Assembly: GCA_024642205.1 (NCBI GenBank)
Contig: JAHEBQ010000065.1
Span: 1-35,635 of the forward strand
Source: Planctomycetaceae bacterium
GTDB taxonomy: Bacteria > Planctomycetota > Planctomycetia > Pirellulales > Pirellulaceae
Direction: 5' to 3'
Length of the DNA stretch: 35,635 nt
Positions 17,283 through 25,799 of the stretch are shown here, one piece after another; the stretch's first letter is position 1; each line of letters starts with the position of its first letter. The translations under genes and the position numbers were made by a program. The notes under the pieces were generated by a model. It ran no database searches. It was not told the DNA's origin and was given only the letters and a program-made list of their open reading frames with translations.

Positions 17283-17723
17283 ATGAAAAAGTTTTTATAT
17301 TTTGCGGCATGCGTGGGTTTGGCTGGATTGATGAGTGGTTGTGCCTACAACGATTACTCATGTAATAACCCGTTTAAAAATCGGCCCGTCCGAACCAAGA
17401 TCCGTTCATGGTTCGGTGGTGACCCTTGCAGCACCTGTAACGCACCAGCTGGACAACCAACCAACTGTGGAACGAACGTGGCACCTCTTTGCGACAGCTG
17501 TGGCACTTCGGGATCAATGAGCCAGTCCTATTATCCTGGAACTGGTGATCCGGGAGTCCAGTTATATGAAGATCCAAACCTGAATGCTCCGCTGAGCGCG
17601 CCGGTGTACAACCAGGGTATTGAAAACCCATCACCGGTTTATCCCGACGCAGGCGCACAAATTCAAAACGGACCGTATGGAACGGGTGTGGCCAACGAAA
17701 CAGTTCTGCCTCCCAATTTCTGA
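17283..17723 (+). CDS. Cys-rich lipoprotein of unknown function
   Basis: This is a 146-residue protein starting at the ATG at 17283. The TTG at 17262 is in frame but would weaken the signal peptide. MKKFLYFAAC and a hydrophobic core lead to the lipobox LMSGC, with Cys20 the likely lipidated residue. The mature part has paired Cys motifs (CSTC, CGTNVAPLCDSCG) that could form disulfides or bind metal, then a Pro/Asn/Gly-rich low-complexity tail ending VLPPNF. No domain is recognised; small lipoproteins of this style are common in planctomycetes. GGGAAGA upstream may serve as ribosome-binding site. A strong intrinsic terminator follows 73 bases after the stop, so this is a single-gene transcript. 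Confidence 0.75.
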   Translation: MKKFLYFAACVGLAGLMSGCAYNDYSCNNPFKNRPVRTKIRSWFGGDPCSTCNAPAGQPTNCGTNVAPLCDSCGTSGSMSQSYYPGTGDPGVQLYEDPNLNAPLSAPVYNQGIENPSPVYPDAGAQIQNGPYGTGVANETVLPPNF

Positions 17724-17796
17724 ACCACCCCAACCAACTGACGAGACCGCCCAATCAATCCTGGGTTGGGACGATAGAATTGCCCTCCCTGACAAG

Positions 17797-17837
17797 CGAG
17801 CGGCAGGCAAATTTTGCTTGCCGCTCGTTTTTTTTTT
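17797..17837 (+). terminator. Intrinsic terminator after the lipoprotein gene
   Basis: The left arm at 17797-17811 pairs with the right arm at 17813-17827 over nearly 15 positions with one G-T wobble, and is followed directly by ten T residues at 17828-17837. This is a textbook rho-independent terminator reading on the plus strand. Confidence 0.92.
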
Positions 17838-18022
17838 CTGCGCCCCGGATTCTCACGCCTGAGCGCCAATTGCATGGGAATGACAAACCGGATCACAATA
17901 TCATCCCGAATACTGAAAACGGGGGTTTGGCAGAGCATCTCACGATAATTTCCCCGTTGCATTGGCCAGGACAACTTTATGGACACAACCGGGCGGTAGG
18001 ACGTAAAATAGGCATACGCTGA

Positions 18023-19156
18023 ATGAAACCGACAGGGCGCACAAACATGAAACTGGCTTTTGCAAAACACGCCCCGAAAACCTTACTGGCAATCGCATTT
18101 GCCCTGGCGATGAGTGGATGGCCGGTCGGCGCGCAGGAATCCAACGCCGACCCAAAGCCGGGATCAGTGCCACCGGATCCGGCCGCATCAAGCTTGCCCG
18201 CAGCAGCCGGTAAACAGCCCGACAATCAAGCCACCGGTTCAATCGAACATCCCAATGCCTCGGGCAATACGTCGCTCTATCATCAGCCAGCTCAAGGCGT
18301 CACCTATTCCAATCCGGTCACCACGAAATGGAAAGTGATTGCCAGTATCCGTGGGGGTGCGGGAATCGCCCAGAACATGCTGCTGACGATACCACTGCCC
18401 ACCGACTGGCCCGAGCAAAGCGTCACCATTGCAGAAGAGGAAATCCCGACCAAGATCGCCAATGTCGGTTACCGGGACCTTGACTCGGGCGTCAAACAAC
18501 TGATCGCCAGCATTCCTCAAATCAACGCCCGTGAGGAAATCACGATCTCGATGACCTTCATCGTTTCAACCAGCCAGGTTAACCCGCCAACCGACACTTC
18601 GGTTTTCGTCCGTCCCAAATCCAATCATCGCGATGGTCGACCGTACCTGGGTGTGAGTCCGGATATCAATTTCCGCGACACGAAACTTCGCAAGCAGGTC
18701 AAAGACGTCGTGGCAGACAAATCCGGCATCTGGGAGGAAATCGAGGCCCTGTACGATTGGGTTCGAGACAACATCGAAGATAATACGGCTCAACCCCAGG
18801 ACGTGGTTGCAGTGTTTCGGGCCAAAGCGGGATGCAATGAAGACAAAGTCGGCTTGTTCGTCGCAATGTGTCGAGCTCACAAAATCCCCGCCAGATTCGT
18901 CTGGGTTCAGGGTACGCAGTATGCCGAGTTCATGCTGGTTGATTCACAAGCCAACGCACACTGGTTTCCCTGCAGTGTGGGCGGCGTTCGTGAATTTGGC
19001 TCAATGTCCGACCCCCGGATCGTTTTGCAAAAAGGGGACAGCATTCGAGTCCCCGAAAAAGAAGCCCGTCAGAAGTTTGTCGCTGAATTCGCGACTTGCA
19101 AGGGAACCTCAAAACCGTCGGTAAAATTTCAGCGCCAGGTTTTGTCCGCGGACTGA
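18023..19156 (+). CDS. Secreted transglutaminase-like protein lacking catalytic residues
   Basis: This 377-residue protein has a signal peptide; the ATG at 18047 (MKLAFAKHAPK) is an alternative start with a better signal. A Pro/Ala-rich spacer (about 40-90) leads to a beta-rich N-terminal domain with LTIPLPTDWPEQ, then a transglutaminase-like core near 240-320. Aligned to the next gene, the usual Cys is Asn272 (a Cys sits one residue earlier, at 271) and the usual His is Thr298, so catalysis by the standard Cys-His mechanism looks lost. HWFPC and the following ILQKGD/VLQKGD segment are shared with the neighbour. It lies 41 bases before its paralogue on the same strand, which implies tandem duplication and probably co-transcription. 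A role as a binding or regulatory partner is inference. Confidence 0.8.
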   Translation: MKPTGRTNMKLAFAKHAPKTLLAIAFALAMSGWPVGAQESNADPKPGSVPPDPAASSLPAAAGKQPDNQATGSIEHPNASGNTSLYHQPAQGVTYSNPVTTKWKVIASIRGGAGIAQNMLLTIPLPTDWPEQSVTIAEEEIPTKIANVGYRDLDSGVKQLIASIPQINAREEITISMTFIVSTSQVNPPTDTSVFVRPKSNHRDGRPYLGVSPDINFRDTKLRKQVKDVVADKSGIWEEIEALYDWVRDNIEDNTAQPQDVVAVFRAKAGCNEDKVGLFVAMCRAHKIPARFVWVQGTQYAEFMLVDSQANAHWFPCSVGGVREFGSMSDPRIVLQKGDSIRVPEKEARQKFVAEFATCKGTSKPSVKFQRQVLSAD

Positions 19157-19197
19157 ACGGCAGCCGACTGCATCCTTTACGCCGTTGAATGTGAACT

Positions 19198-20226
19198 ATG
19201 AGTCTGGATTCAAAAGTAACCACTCGCAGCCTCTTTCTGCTGGTTGGCTTCGTTATCGTCATCGCCCGTTCGGGGTGGGCTCAAACCCCTGACTCGAAAA
19301 AGAGGGTTGAACCGACTTCCCAGGCGACTGACAACGGTATTACGTTTAGCGAACCGATCGAAAGTGTCTGGGAGTTCGGCCTGAAAATCAACGCGACGGC
19401 GGAAGCTCGTGGAATCACGGCGACAGTTCCGATTCCGATGGAATGGCCAGAGCAGGAAATCGAAGTACTCGTCGAGCAAAAATCCGACAACATTGGCAAG
19501 TTCGTCCTGAAGAATCCGACCCCGCATACTCGACAGTTTATTTTCAAAATCAACCGGATCGCTTCTGGTCAATCCGAGACGGCGTTGATTCGATTCAAGG
19601 TCAAAAAGCGATTGATTATCGCGCCGACCGACACTTCGAAATTCGTGCTCACCAGTAAAGTCCCGAACGAGGTCAAGACGTTCTTGAAGCCGAGTCCTTA
19701 CATTGAAAGTGATGACAAACAAATACGGGAAATCGCCCACTCATTGAACGAGACACCTGTTTCTGCTTGGGAACAGGTGGAAAAGAACCTGCGCTGGGTC
19801 CGCGACAACATCGAGTACCGGTTCGACAAACAAATCCACAGCTGCCTGGAGGCAATCGAGGTCAAACACGGAGATTGCGAAGAGCTTTCTTCGGTGTTTA
19901 TTGCGATTTGCCGTGCTCAGGGGATTCCTGCTCGAGCGGTTTGGATCCCCGACCATACGTATCCGGAATTCTATCTGAGTGATCAGGAAGGAAACGGCCA
20001 TTGGTTTCCCTGCCAGGCCGCGGGCACCTATGAGTTTGGTGCAATGTCGGAACCTAAACCGATTCTCCAAAAAGGAGATCGGTTTCGCATTCCCGGCCAG
20101 CGAGACGAAGTCCGCTATCTCCGACCCACGCTGGTCGCCCGCCAGGCACCGGGAGGTGTTTCCATCGAGTGGATCTCACGACAGGTTCAGTCGGGCACGA
20201 AGCCAGGATCCGTAAACGGGAATTGA
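19198..20226 (+). CDS. Secreted transglutaminase-like protein (probably active)
   Basis: This 342-residue paralogue of the previous gene has a hydrophobic signal peptide ending near Gly-Trp-Ala-Gln (about residue 28), a beta-rich domain with TVPIPMEWPEQE, and a transglutaminase-like core near 195-275. The catalytic Cys227 (HGDCEELS) and His253 (DHTYPEF) are in place, but the third position of the classical triad appears as Cys272 in GHWFPC rather than Asp. The family contains cysteine proteases, amidases and protein cross-linking enzymes, and the substrate here cannot be named; a periplasmic or cell-envelope protein is likely. The start ATG at 19198 has no clear ribosome-binding site, so coupling to the upstream gene is possible. 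It is convergent with the ABC-2 permease gene. Confidence 0.8.
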   Translation: MSLDSKVTTRSLFLLVGFVIVIARSGWAQTPDSKKRVEPTSQATDNGITFSEPIESVWEFGLKINATAEARGITATVPIPMEWPEQEIEVLVEQKSDNIGKFVLKNPTPHTRQFIFKINRIASGQSETALIRFKVKKRLIIAPTDTSKFVLTSKVPNEVKTFLKPSPYIESDDKQIREIAHSLNETPVSAWEQVEKNLRWVRDNIEYRFDKQIHSCLEAIEVKHGDCEELSSVFIAICRAQGIPARAVWIPDHTYPEFYLSDQEGNGHWFPCQAAGTYEFGAMSEPKPILQKGDRFRIPGQRDEVRYLRPTLVARQAPGGVSIEWISRQVQSGTKPGSVNGN

Positions 20227-20289
20227 CTCGTGAACCAGGAGGGTCCTGCTTTCCATGCACCGCATGAGACGAATCCGTTCAAACGCCTG

Positions 20290-21642
20290 TTAACCCGTCA
20301 CCGCCCACTTCAGGATCTCGCCGATCTTCGGCGTTTTTCCCTGCCACAAAATTCCCACGCGGAAAATTCGTGACGCGACCACGACGATCACCAGCGTCGA
20401 CAGGGTCATCAGAACCAGGCTCAGCAACGGCTGCCAAAGCGGTATCGATTGACCCGTCGCCATCCGCAGCATCATCGCCGTGGGAGTGGCAGGTGGGAAA
20501 AATGAAAAATAGGTTGCCAAGGGCCCCAGCGGATCGCGAACGATCAAAATCCAGACAAACATCGGACTCATCATTAACATCCAAACCGGCAACAGCATCG
20601 ACTGGGCCTCTTTAAGCTGGGAAACAGACGCTCCAATCGCCAGAAAGATCGCCGAGTAAAACAACACACCCATGACCTGAAAAACGACAAACCACGGCGC
20701 GAGGTGAAACGGGATTTGATCCGTGTAGCCCTTGGACGCAGCAATGCCAAATGCGCCGACCAGGTAAATGGCAAACACCGTCAAGGAACCGGCAACGGTT
20801 CCCAGCAGTTTCCCACTCATCAACTGAAAGGGGTTAGCGCTTCCCAACAGCACTTCGGCAATGCGCTGCGATTTTTCCTCCAAAACACTCTCGAGCATCG
20901 GTTGGGCCGCCATGAAGATGACCATGAACATCAACATCATCACGCCCATCGGCAGGAAGATCGCAGCCATCGGGTCGTCTTCCTCCTTGGAACGGATCGA
21001 ACCATCGGCGGCTCTTTCGACCAACCCCATGCCAACCACACTGACGGGAGTACTGGCATTCTGCACCACCATCGGATCAATGTCTGCAGCTTCCAGCCGC
21101 GCGGTCCGAATAATCGAATTGACAACTTGCGCAATCCAGCCACGGGCTTCTGAAAGGCTGGAGTCCTGGGCATAAAAGCGAATTTTTTGCTCGTCGCCGG
21201 AACCCGGTATATCCGCATTTGCGGGGATCTCCAAAAACGCGTAGAGATCCTGATTCCGAATTCGGTCGGAAAGCGCGACGCGCATTTCGTCTGTGACGCC
21301 TTCAGCAGGAACTCTCTCAATCAAGTATTTGACGCGCCCATTTCCGAGAAAGTCCTCTTCATTGATCTGGTCCCTCGCACCAGGTTGGCTTCGAGCTTTT
21401 TCCGCCTCGTCGATCTGCGCGTTCTTTTTTTCAGCTTCCAACTTGAGAATGTCAGCAAATCTTCCGGTGTGATCGATGACCGCGATCTTCCGTTCCTTGA
21501 CCTGCCCGGCATTTCGCAACAGCTCAATGGCAAACAGGCTTCCCAGCATCAGGATCGGCATCATGATGATCGAAATCAAGAACGCCCTGGTACCGACCAT
21601 TGCACGGTACTCGCGAACGGCAATGGTAATGATCTTTTTCAT
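20290..21642 (-). CDS. ABC-2 type transporter permease
   Basis: This is a 450-residue permease of the NatB/ABC-2 class. TM1 lies at about 20-40, followed by a long extracytoplasmic domain of about 175 residues, then a cluster of about five helices in the C-terminal half beginning near 225 (FLPMGVMMLMFMVIFMA). EEKSQRIAEVLLGSANPFQLMSGK is the conserved cytoplasmic segment of this family, which includes Na+ efflux (NatAB) and drug or antibiotic exporters. No ATP-binding gene is adjacent, which is unusual because the ATPase normally precedes the permease; it must come from elsewhere. The ATG at 21642 has a weak purine stretch upstream. The substrate is not inferable. Confidence 0.85.
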   Translation of the reverse strand: MKKIITIAVREYRAMVGTRAFLISIIMMPILMLGSLFAIELLRNAGQVKERKIAVIDHTGRFADILKLEAEKKNAQIDEAEKARSQPGARDQINEEDFLGNGRVKYLIERVPAEGVTDEMRVALSDRIRNQDLYAFLEIPANADIPGSGDEQKIRFYAQDSSLSEARGWIAQVVNSIIRTARLEAADIDPMVVQNASTPVSVVGMGLVERAADGSIRSKEEDDPMAAIFLPMGVMMLMFMVIFMAAQPMLESVLEEKSQRIAEVLLGSANPFQLMSGKLLGTVAGSLTVFAIYLVGAFGIAASKGYTDQIPFHLAPWFVVFQVMGVLFYSAIFLAIGASVSQLKEAQSMLLPVWMLMMSPMFVWILIVRDPLGPLATYFSFFPPATPTAMMLRMATGQSIPLWQPLLSLVLMTLSTLVIVVVASRIFRVGILWQGKTPKIGEILKWAVTG

Positions 21643-21850
21643 GGACAGCTGCTGGACTTGGAATTGAGCAAAGTTTGCGGCCGCATCAAATTGGCGAAGT
21701 GATCACCTGAGGAACAACTCGGCGGCCAATGAGCTGCCTTCAAGCATCGTTGAATTCAAGATTTTTTCAATCTCAAACTGACAAAATGTTGCCAAAGACG
21801 GTACAGTTTGACTCGCCGGGCCTGGCAACCATCAGCGAATTTGATCCTGA

Positions 21851-22168
21851 TTGGCAACCTTCTTCGTGGAAACAAAATTGAAAACGATCGCAATAGTTGT
21901 CTACCTGGCCTGCTTGACCCTGATGAGCGTCGTTACGTTTGCAGTTTATGGATGGGACAAGCGTCAATCGAGAATGGTCGGCTGGCGAATCCCCGAATCC
22001 AGGCTGCACTGGTTGGCGATTCTGGGAGGGTGGCCCGGCGCGATGATCGGGCAATCAGTCGTTCGGCATAAGACCCGCAAATTAATTTTCCGGCTCATGC
22101 CCTGGGCCGCTGCAATTTTGCATATGGCGGGAATCTGCGTCGTGGTGCTCCTTTGGCAGCAACGATAG
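21851..22168 (+). CDS. DUF1294 family small membrane protein
   Basis: This protein of about 105 residues has two to three membrane segments and the DUF1294 core: FAVYGWDKRQS, then WRIPESRLHWLAILGGWPGAMIGQ and a conserved VRHKTRK. The family is a widespread inner-membrane family of unknown function, sometimes fused to a cold-shock domain, which is absent here. The start is uncertain: TTG at 21851, GTG at 21866 and TTG at 21878 are possible, and GGAAA at 21868 favours 21878 at good spacing. No ATG is available in the frame before the first membrane segment. It is convergent with the outer-membrane protein gene, which has its own terminator at 22307-22341. Confidence 0.75.
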   Translation: MATFFVETKLKTIAIVVYLACLTLMSVVTFAVYGWDKRQSRMVGWRIPESRLHWLAILGGWPGAMIGQSVVRHKTRKLIFRLMPWAAAILHMAGICVVVLLWQQR

Positions 22169-22306
22169 GAAGACGGCCGCCAGAATCGAATGGCCCGAAC
22201 TGCGATCTCCGGTGACCATGCCCCGCCAAAATCGGGTTAGACGAAAGCTTCGTGAGTGGCCAGTTGCGGTCTTTTTCCAGGAACTCGCCGCTTGGACCAA
22301 CCCGCC

Positions 22307-22341
22307 AAAAAAAGAGGGCCAGGAGTAATACTCCTGGCCCT
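22307..22341 (-). terminator. Intrinsic terminator of the outer-membrane beta-barrel gene
   Basis: A perfect 13-bp inverted repeat spans 22315-22327 and 22329-22341. It is followed on the minus strand by seven T residues after a single-base gap (A-run at 22307-22313 on the plus strand). It lies just after the stop of the minus-strand beta-barrel gene. The stem is symmetrical, but only the minus-strand side has the T-run. Confidence 0.92.
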
Positions 22342-22369
22342 ATCTTCTGGGTCACTTGGTTAACCGTCA

Positions 22370-23212
22370 CTACCTCCAGATGCGAATACCTACGAAGATA
22401 TCATTGGAGGTGATATCAACGTCAAGGTCAGTCGTACCGGCAGGTGAGGCTGCGCTGATTTCCAGGTGGTCGGTTCCGGTGTAGCGATAATCGGCAAACA
22501 ACTCCGCTCGACTACTGACTTTTGCTGAAACTCCAACGACGCCCTGATAAACAAACGAAGACGTTTTCAACCGGGCTTCAATCGGTGTGGTCGGCTCCGT
22601 CGCATCCAGGTCAACAAAGCCAACTCCCACTCCGCCACCGAAGTAAGCGTTGAATCGTCCATTTGGATTGACGTCAAAAAACAGGTTGGTTGTCTGTCGA
22701 TAGACGTTGAGTTGGCCATCCAGATCAGCGGGACCCTGAACGTTTCCGTTCTGGACAATTGAAGCCGAGTCGAGCGAGGCGTTACGGTAGGACCATTCAA
22801 GTTCGCCACGGACCCGCGGGGCGAGTCGTCGACCAATGCCTCCGCCAATGGTCCAGCCGTTATTCTCTTCGACGATTGCGCTGAAATCCGAAGGAGAGCC
22901 GGCAGGGTCGACGGAGTAGATATCGAAGCCGATATCATTGAATGTTGACGCTCCGCCAAAAATGGTAAAGTAGCGGTTTGAACAACTTGCTACTTCGCAA
23001 CCACATGAGCCCTGCATGGCCGGGGCGGCATTTGATTGAACCGACAAGGCTGGTTCCTGTGCCGAACTGGCTTGGATAATCGGAACCGTCCAGTTTTGTT
23101 GCGGCGCTCCAATTTGCTGAGATCGCGGTGCTTGCTGAGCATACTGGCCATAGGCCGACGTGGAAACTAACAGCATCGCAAGTGCGACGAATACGGGAAT
23201 TTGAATCTTCAT
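22370..23212 (-). CDS. Outer-membrane beta-barrel protein
   Basis: This 280-residue protein has a signal peptide (MKIQIPVFVALAML, cleavage near Ala-Tyr-Gly-Gln at about 20-23), a Gln/Pro-rich linker with a short Cys cluster (CGCEVASC, about 69-76), and a C-terminal barrel of about 190 residues made of alternating hydrophobic strands (FGGASTFNDIGFDI, FNAYFGGGVGVGFVDL, AELFADYRYTG). It ends in IFVGIRIWR, a typical last strand of OmpA/OprG-like eight-stranded barrels. It is probably an abundant structural or porin-like surface protein. GAAGG lies about 7 bases before the ATG at 23212. The leader carries a GGAGAC-CGAA-GTCTCC hairpin, and transcription ends at a strong terminator. Confidence 0.85.
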   Translation of the reverse strand: MKIQIPVFVALAMLLVSTSAYGQYAQQAPRSQQIGAPQQNWTVPIIQASSAQEPALSVQSNAAPAMQGSCGCEVASCSNRYFTIFGGASTFNDIGFDIYSVDPAGSPSDFSAIVEENNGWTIGGGIGRRLAPRVRGELEWSYRNASLDSASIVQNGNVQGPADLDGQLNVYRQTTNLFFDVNPNGRFNAYFGGGVGVGFVDLDATEPTTPIEARLKTSSFVYQGVVGVSAKVSSRAELFADYRYTGTDHLEISAASPAGTTDLDVDITSNDIFVGIRIWR

Positions 23213-23234
23213 GATTTGCCTTCGACTAAGTGCT

Positions 23235-23250
23235 GGAGACTTCGGTCTCC
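23235..23250 (-). promoter_or_regulatory. Leader hairpin upstream of the beta-barrel gene
   Basis: On the minus strand a perfect GGAGAC stem closes a CGAA loop, about 22 bases before the start codon at 23212. It does not cover the GAAGG ribosome-binding site, so it may stabilise the 5' end of the mRNA. The plus-strand version would close a UUCG loop. Confidence 0.4.
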
Positions 23251-23670
23251 ATTGATTTGAATTTCAGGCGCACGGCGCACCGATTTGGGTCGTGGTTCAG
23301 ATATCGTCAGTTTCAGAACGATCGGCTTAGCCTTCACAGTCAACAAAACAATAATTATTTAAAAAAACGGTCTGCACGAAAAAATCGGATCGTCAAAGTC
23401 TGCGCAAGTTGCTCAATGCGAATGGCGGATTCCGGTCACGGGTTGCGGACTGCTCGGATTTCGCCATTCCCTCGTGCCCCAAACACGCCTCGAGAAGCAC
23501 CAGGACGAACCGCCATTCATTAATGGCTGTTAAATTTTGCGGGCTGTAATGGTTGGGCAAAAAGGACTTTCGAGGGCGTAAATGCGCCCTGGTCCGCCAA
23601 ACTGTGACGTGGGAAAAAAACCGGGCAACACGGACAAGAATCACTTGACCCGGCCCAACGGGCCATTGTT

Positions 23671-23710
23671 GAGTTGTTCCACGCAGAGATGAGTTGTTCC
23701 ACGCAGAAAT
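23671..23710. repeat. 20-bp direct tandem repeat, two copies
   Basis: GAGTTGTTCCACGCAGAGAT at 23671-23690 is followed immediately by the same 20 bases with one change (A for G at the 18th position) at 23691-23710. It is in non-coding DNA. Confidence 0.85.
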
Positions 23711-24084
23711 CAACACCGGAAATTCGAGCCTCAGTACCCTTTCGATGATCTATCGACTGTATTCAAGGCTTTGGCGTTCAGGGTGATTGGAGCGTTTTTT
23801 TCCTGGGAAGCAGACCATTCGTTTCAAACCGCCGCTGGGGCAGAGGTCGCACAAAATCGCCAGCAACTGATGACGTTGCGACGGTTTCTCGAAAATATTG
23901 GTGCTGGACCGACAGCTACAGCGTCGACATCGTCGACGGTGAAGGTGACGTTTCCATTCTGTCAACAGTGGCCGTGGTGAGCCCTTGCAACCAGAACGAT
24001 TGCGACGACGAACGGGTCAAATGCCAGGATTACGTTCAGAGCAACCATCGACTGCATTTCACGTTCTTGATGATTGCGATGGGC

Positions 24085-25596
24085 TCAACGGGTGGCGATT
24101 CCAAGCGATCCCATGACGGTCTTGCGCAATTCCGCAACCAGGAATGCCGAACCGGTAATGCAGACCAACTCGTTTTCATCCAGTCCGCCGTTAACCCGCC
24201 GCCAGGCCAGATCCGGGTTGGGTTCGTGCGTCAATTCAGCAAATCGACGCGAAGCGGATTGGAGTTCGGACTGAATCTCCGTGGCGATCGCCAATAATTC
24301 ATCGACTGACTTTCCGCGCGGATTATCCTGGTAACGAGTCAGAATGATCTGGTCAAAATTTTCGACCAGCGGTCGAAGCATTCCGATCGCGTCTTTGTCT
24401 CGGCTGGTCGCGAGGATCAATGTCCGTTTGGAAGCGGACTTCCATTGTGGAAAATCGTTTTTCAATGCGTCGACCAACGCAATGATCGACGCCACATTGT
24501 GTGCCATATCGATCACGACGGCGGGTGTTTGTGAAACGACTTCCGTTCGACCTGCCAACGTAGCCCGCTCCAGGCCGGTCCGAATCTCGTCATTTGAAAT
24601 ACTCCAACCACCGGCGTTGAGTGTTTGAATCGCGGCAACTGCAACTGCAGCATTGGCGCGTTGGTGTTGCCCGATGAGGCTCAGTTTCAGGTTGTCGACA
24701 TGAAATGAATGTACGGGATCCGTATATTGGTCAGCGACATGATCCGAATCGAGCCGCGTGGAACCAAGTCCTTCGCCGGACAAAAGACGGTCCTGGCGGC
24801 ATAAATCGACTTCGCCTGAACAGGAAAACAGCGGATCTTCCCCGACCCCGTCTCGAAAACGAAAATCCTGTTCCAGCACCAACAATGGCGAGTTGTTTTC
24901 GGCCGCAACCCGAGCGATGACTTCCGCGGCCTGGAGATCGGTTGCACCGCTGACCACCGGGACCGACGGTTTGATGATACCAGCTTTTTCATATGCAATC
25001 TTATCCACCGTGGCGCCCAACTGCCTCGTGTGATCGATACTGATGTTGGTGATAATACTTGTCACGGGCTGGCAAACATTGGTCGAATCCAGGCGTCCTC
25101 CAAGTCCGACCTCCAGGACAACGGCATCGCAATTCTGTGCTGCAAAAAAATGAAACGCCGCCGCGGTGGTAATTTCAAAGAATGTCAGATGCCGGTAATT
25201 CTGCCGGTCCGCTTCTTCGTCCATGGAACGGACTACCGGATCGAGGGCTGTCAACGTATCCACGAGTTGCTGATCCGTAATCAGAAAACCGTCGACGACC
25301 ATCCGCTGATGGATTGTCTCCAGGTGAGGCGAAGTGTACACGCCCGTCCGGCGACCCGAAGCCATCAGTATCTGGCCAACCATCGTCGAAACCGACCCTT
25401 TCCCCTTGGTTCCGGCCACATGGATGACCGGATATTTCAGGTGGGGATCACCCAACCGGTTGAGAATTTCCCGCATGTTCCGCAATTTGAAATGGCGTGG
25501 CGAGACGCGATCCTGACGTTCGTAGTTAATGCGCCCGTACAAAACCGCCAAGTGGGCCTCAATCGAAGTCGGCGATTCGGTTTTTAGTTTGTTCAT
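24085..25596 (-). CDS. folC: Folylpolyglutamate / dihydrofolate synthase
   Basis: This cytoplasmic Mur-ligase family enzyme adds glutamate to dihydropteroate and/or folates using ATP. It has 503 residues from the ATG at 25596 (MNKLKTESPT); an in-frame TTG at 25671 would add 25 atypical residues. The P-loop AGTKGKGSVS is at 61-70. TSPHLETIHQRM, a DSTNVCQP-like segment and VLEVGLGGRLDSTN are canonical FolC blocks, and DMAHNVAS near residue 365 stands where most members have DxAHNP. It is longer than E. coli FolC (about 420): an insert near 250-300 (DGVGEDPLFSCSGEVDLC and on) and a Trp-Arg-Arg-rich C-terminus account for the difference. No other folate gene is adjacent. Confidence 0.9.
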   Translation of the reverse strand: MNKLKTESPTSIEAHLAVLYGRINYERQDRVSPRHFKLRNMREILNRLGDPHLKYPVIHVAGTKGKGSVSTMVGQILMASGRRTGVYTSPHLETIHQRMVVDGFLITDQQLVDTLTALDPVVRSMDEEADRQNYRHLTFFEITTAAAFHFFAAQNCDAVVLEVGLGGRLDSTNVCQPVTSIITNISIDHTRQLGATVDKIAYEKAGIIKPSVPVVSGATDLQAAEVIARVAAENNSPLLVLEQDFRFRDGVGEDPLFSCSGEVDLCRQDRLLSGEGLGSTRLDSDHVADQYTDPVHSFHVDNLKLSLIGQHQRANAAVAVAAIQTLNAGGWSISNDEIRTGLERATLAGRTEVVSQTPAVVIDMAHNVASIIALVDALKNDFPQWKSASKRTLILATSRDKDAIGMLRPLVENFDQIILTRYQDNPRGKSVDELLAIATEIQSELQSASRRFAELTHEPNPDLAWRRVNGGLDENELVCITGSAFLVAELRKTVMGSLGIATR

Positions 25597-25747
25597 TGCG
25601 ACGGAATAAAACGCTACAGGAAATGTGGGTTGAAACGCCTGTCCGCAGGTGGACTTGATTTGGGTCGGCAACAGGAAATGTCAATCGCCGCAAGTCTCGG
25701 AATCACTTCATAACGGTTTGTGAGCATTATTAGAAGGACAAGGCCGC

Positions 25748-25776
25748 TTGAACCCGATTTTTTCCGTATCTATCAT
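25748..25776 (+). promoter_or_regulatory. Candidate sigma70-type promoter upstream of the ABC operon
   Basis: TTGAAC at 25748-25753 and TATCAT at 25771-25776 are separated by the ideal 17 bases. The predicted start of transcription is near 25783. It would give either a leader of about 400 bases before the ABC ATPase or a short leader for the small frame at 25800. Confidence 0.4.
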
Positions 25777-25799
25777 GGTGCTCGAATAACGGGATACTT

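Larger units (their letters stand above)
23213..24084. other. Long stretch without a recognised gene
   Basis: About 870 bases between the beta-barrel start and the folC end. The right side of the beta-barrel start should hold its promoter, and an A/T-rich block sits at 23344-23372. Further right, a 20-bp tandem repeat lies at 23671-23710. A plus-strand frame from about 23755 to 24080 reads through coding-like sequence (for example WSVFFLGSR and DSYSVDIVDGEGDVS) but has no start codon after its upstream stop, so it may be a decayed or chance frame. No RNA gene is recognised. Confidence 0.4.

Noticed and set aside
17797..17837. Bidirectional terminator
   Set aside because: The stem is near-symmetrical, but only the plus strand has the ten-T run. 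The minus-strand side lacks one, so it is called for the plus strand only.
23393..23716. 107-codon minus-strand frame in the long gene-free stretch
   Set aside because: Reads through the 20-bp tandem repeat and gives repetitive sequence (SAWNNSSLRGTTQQW) without a signal or family; probably chance.
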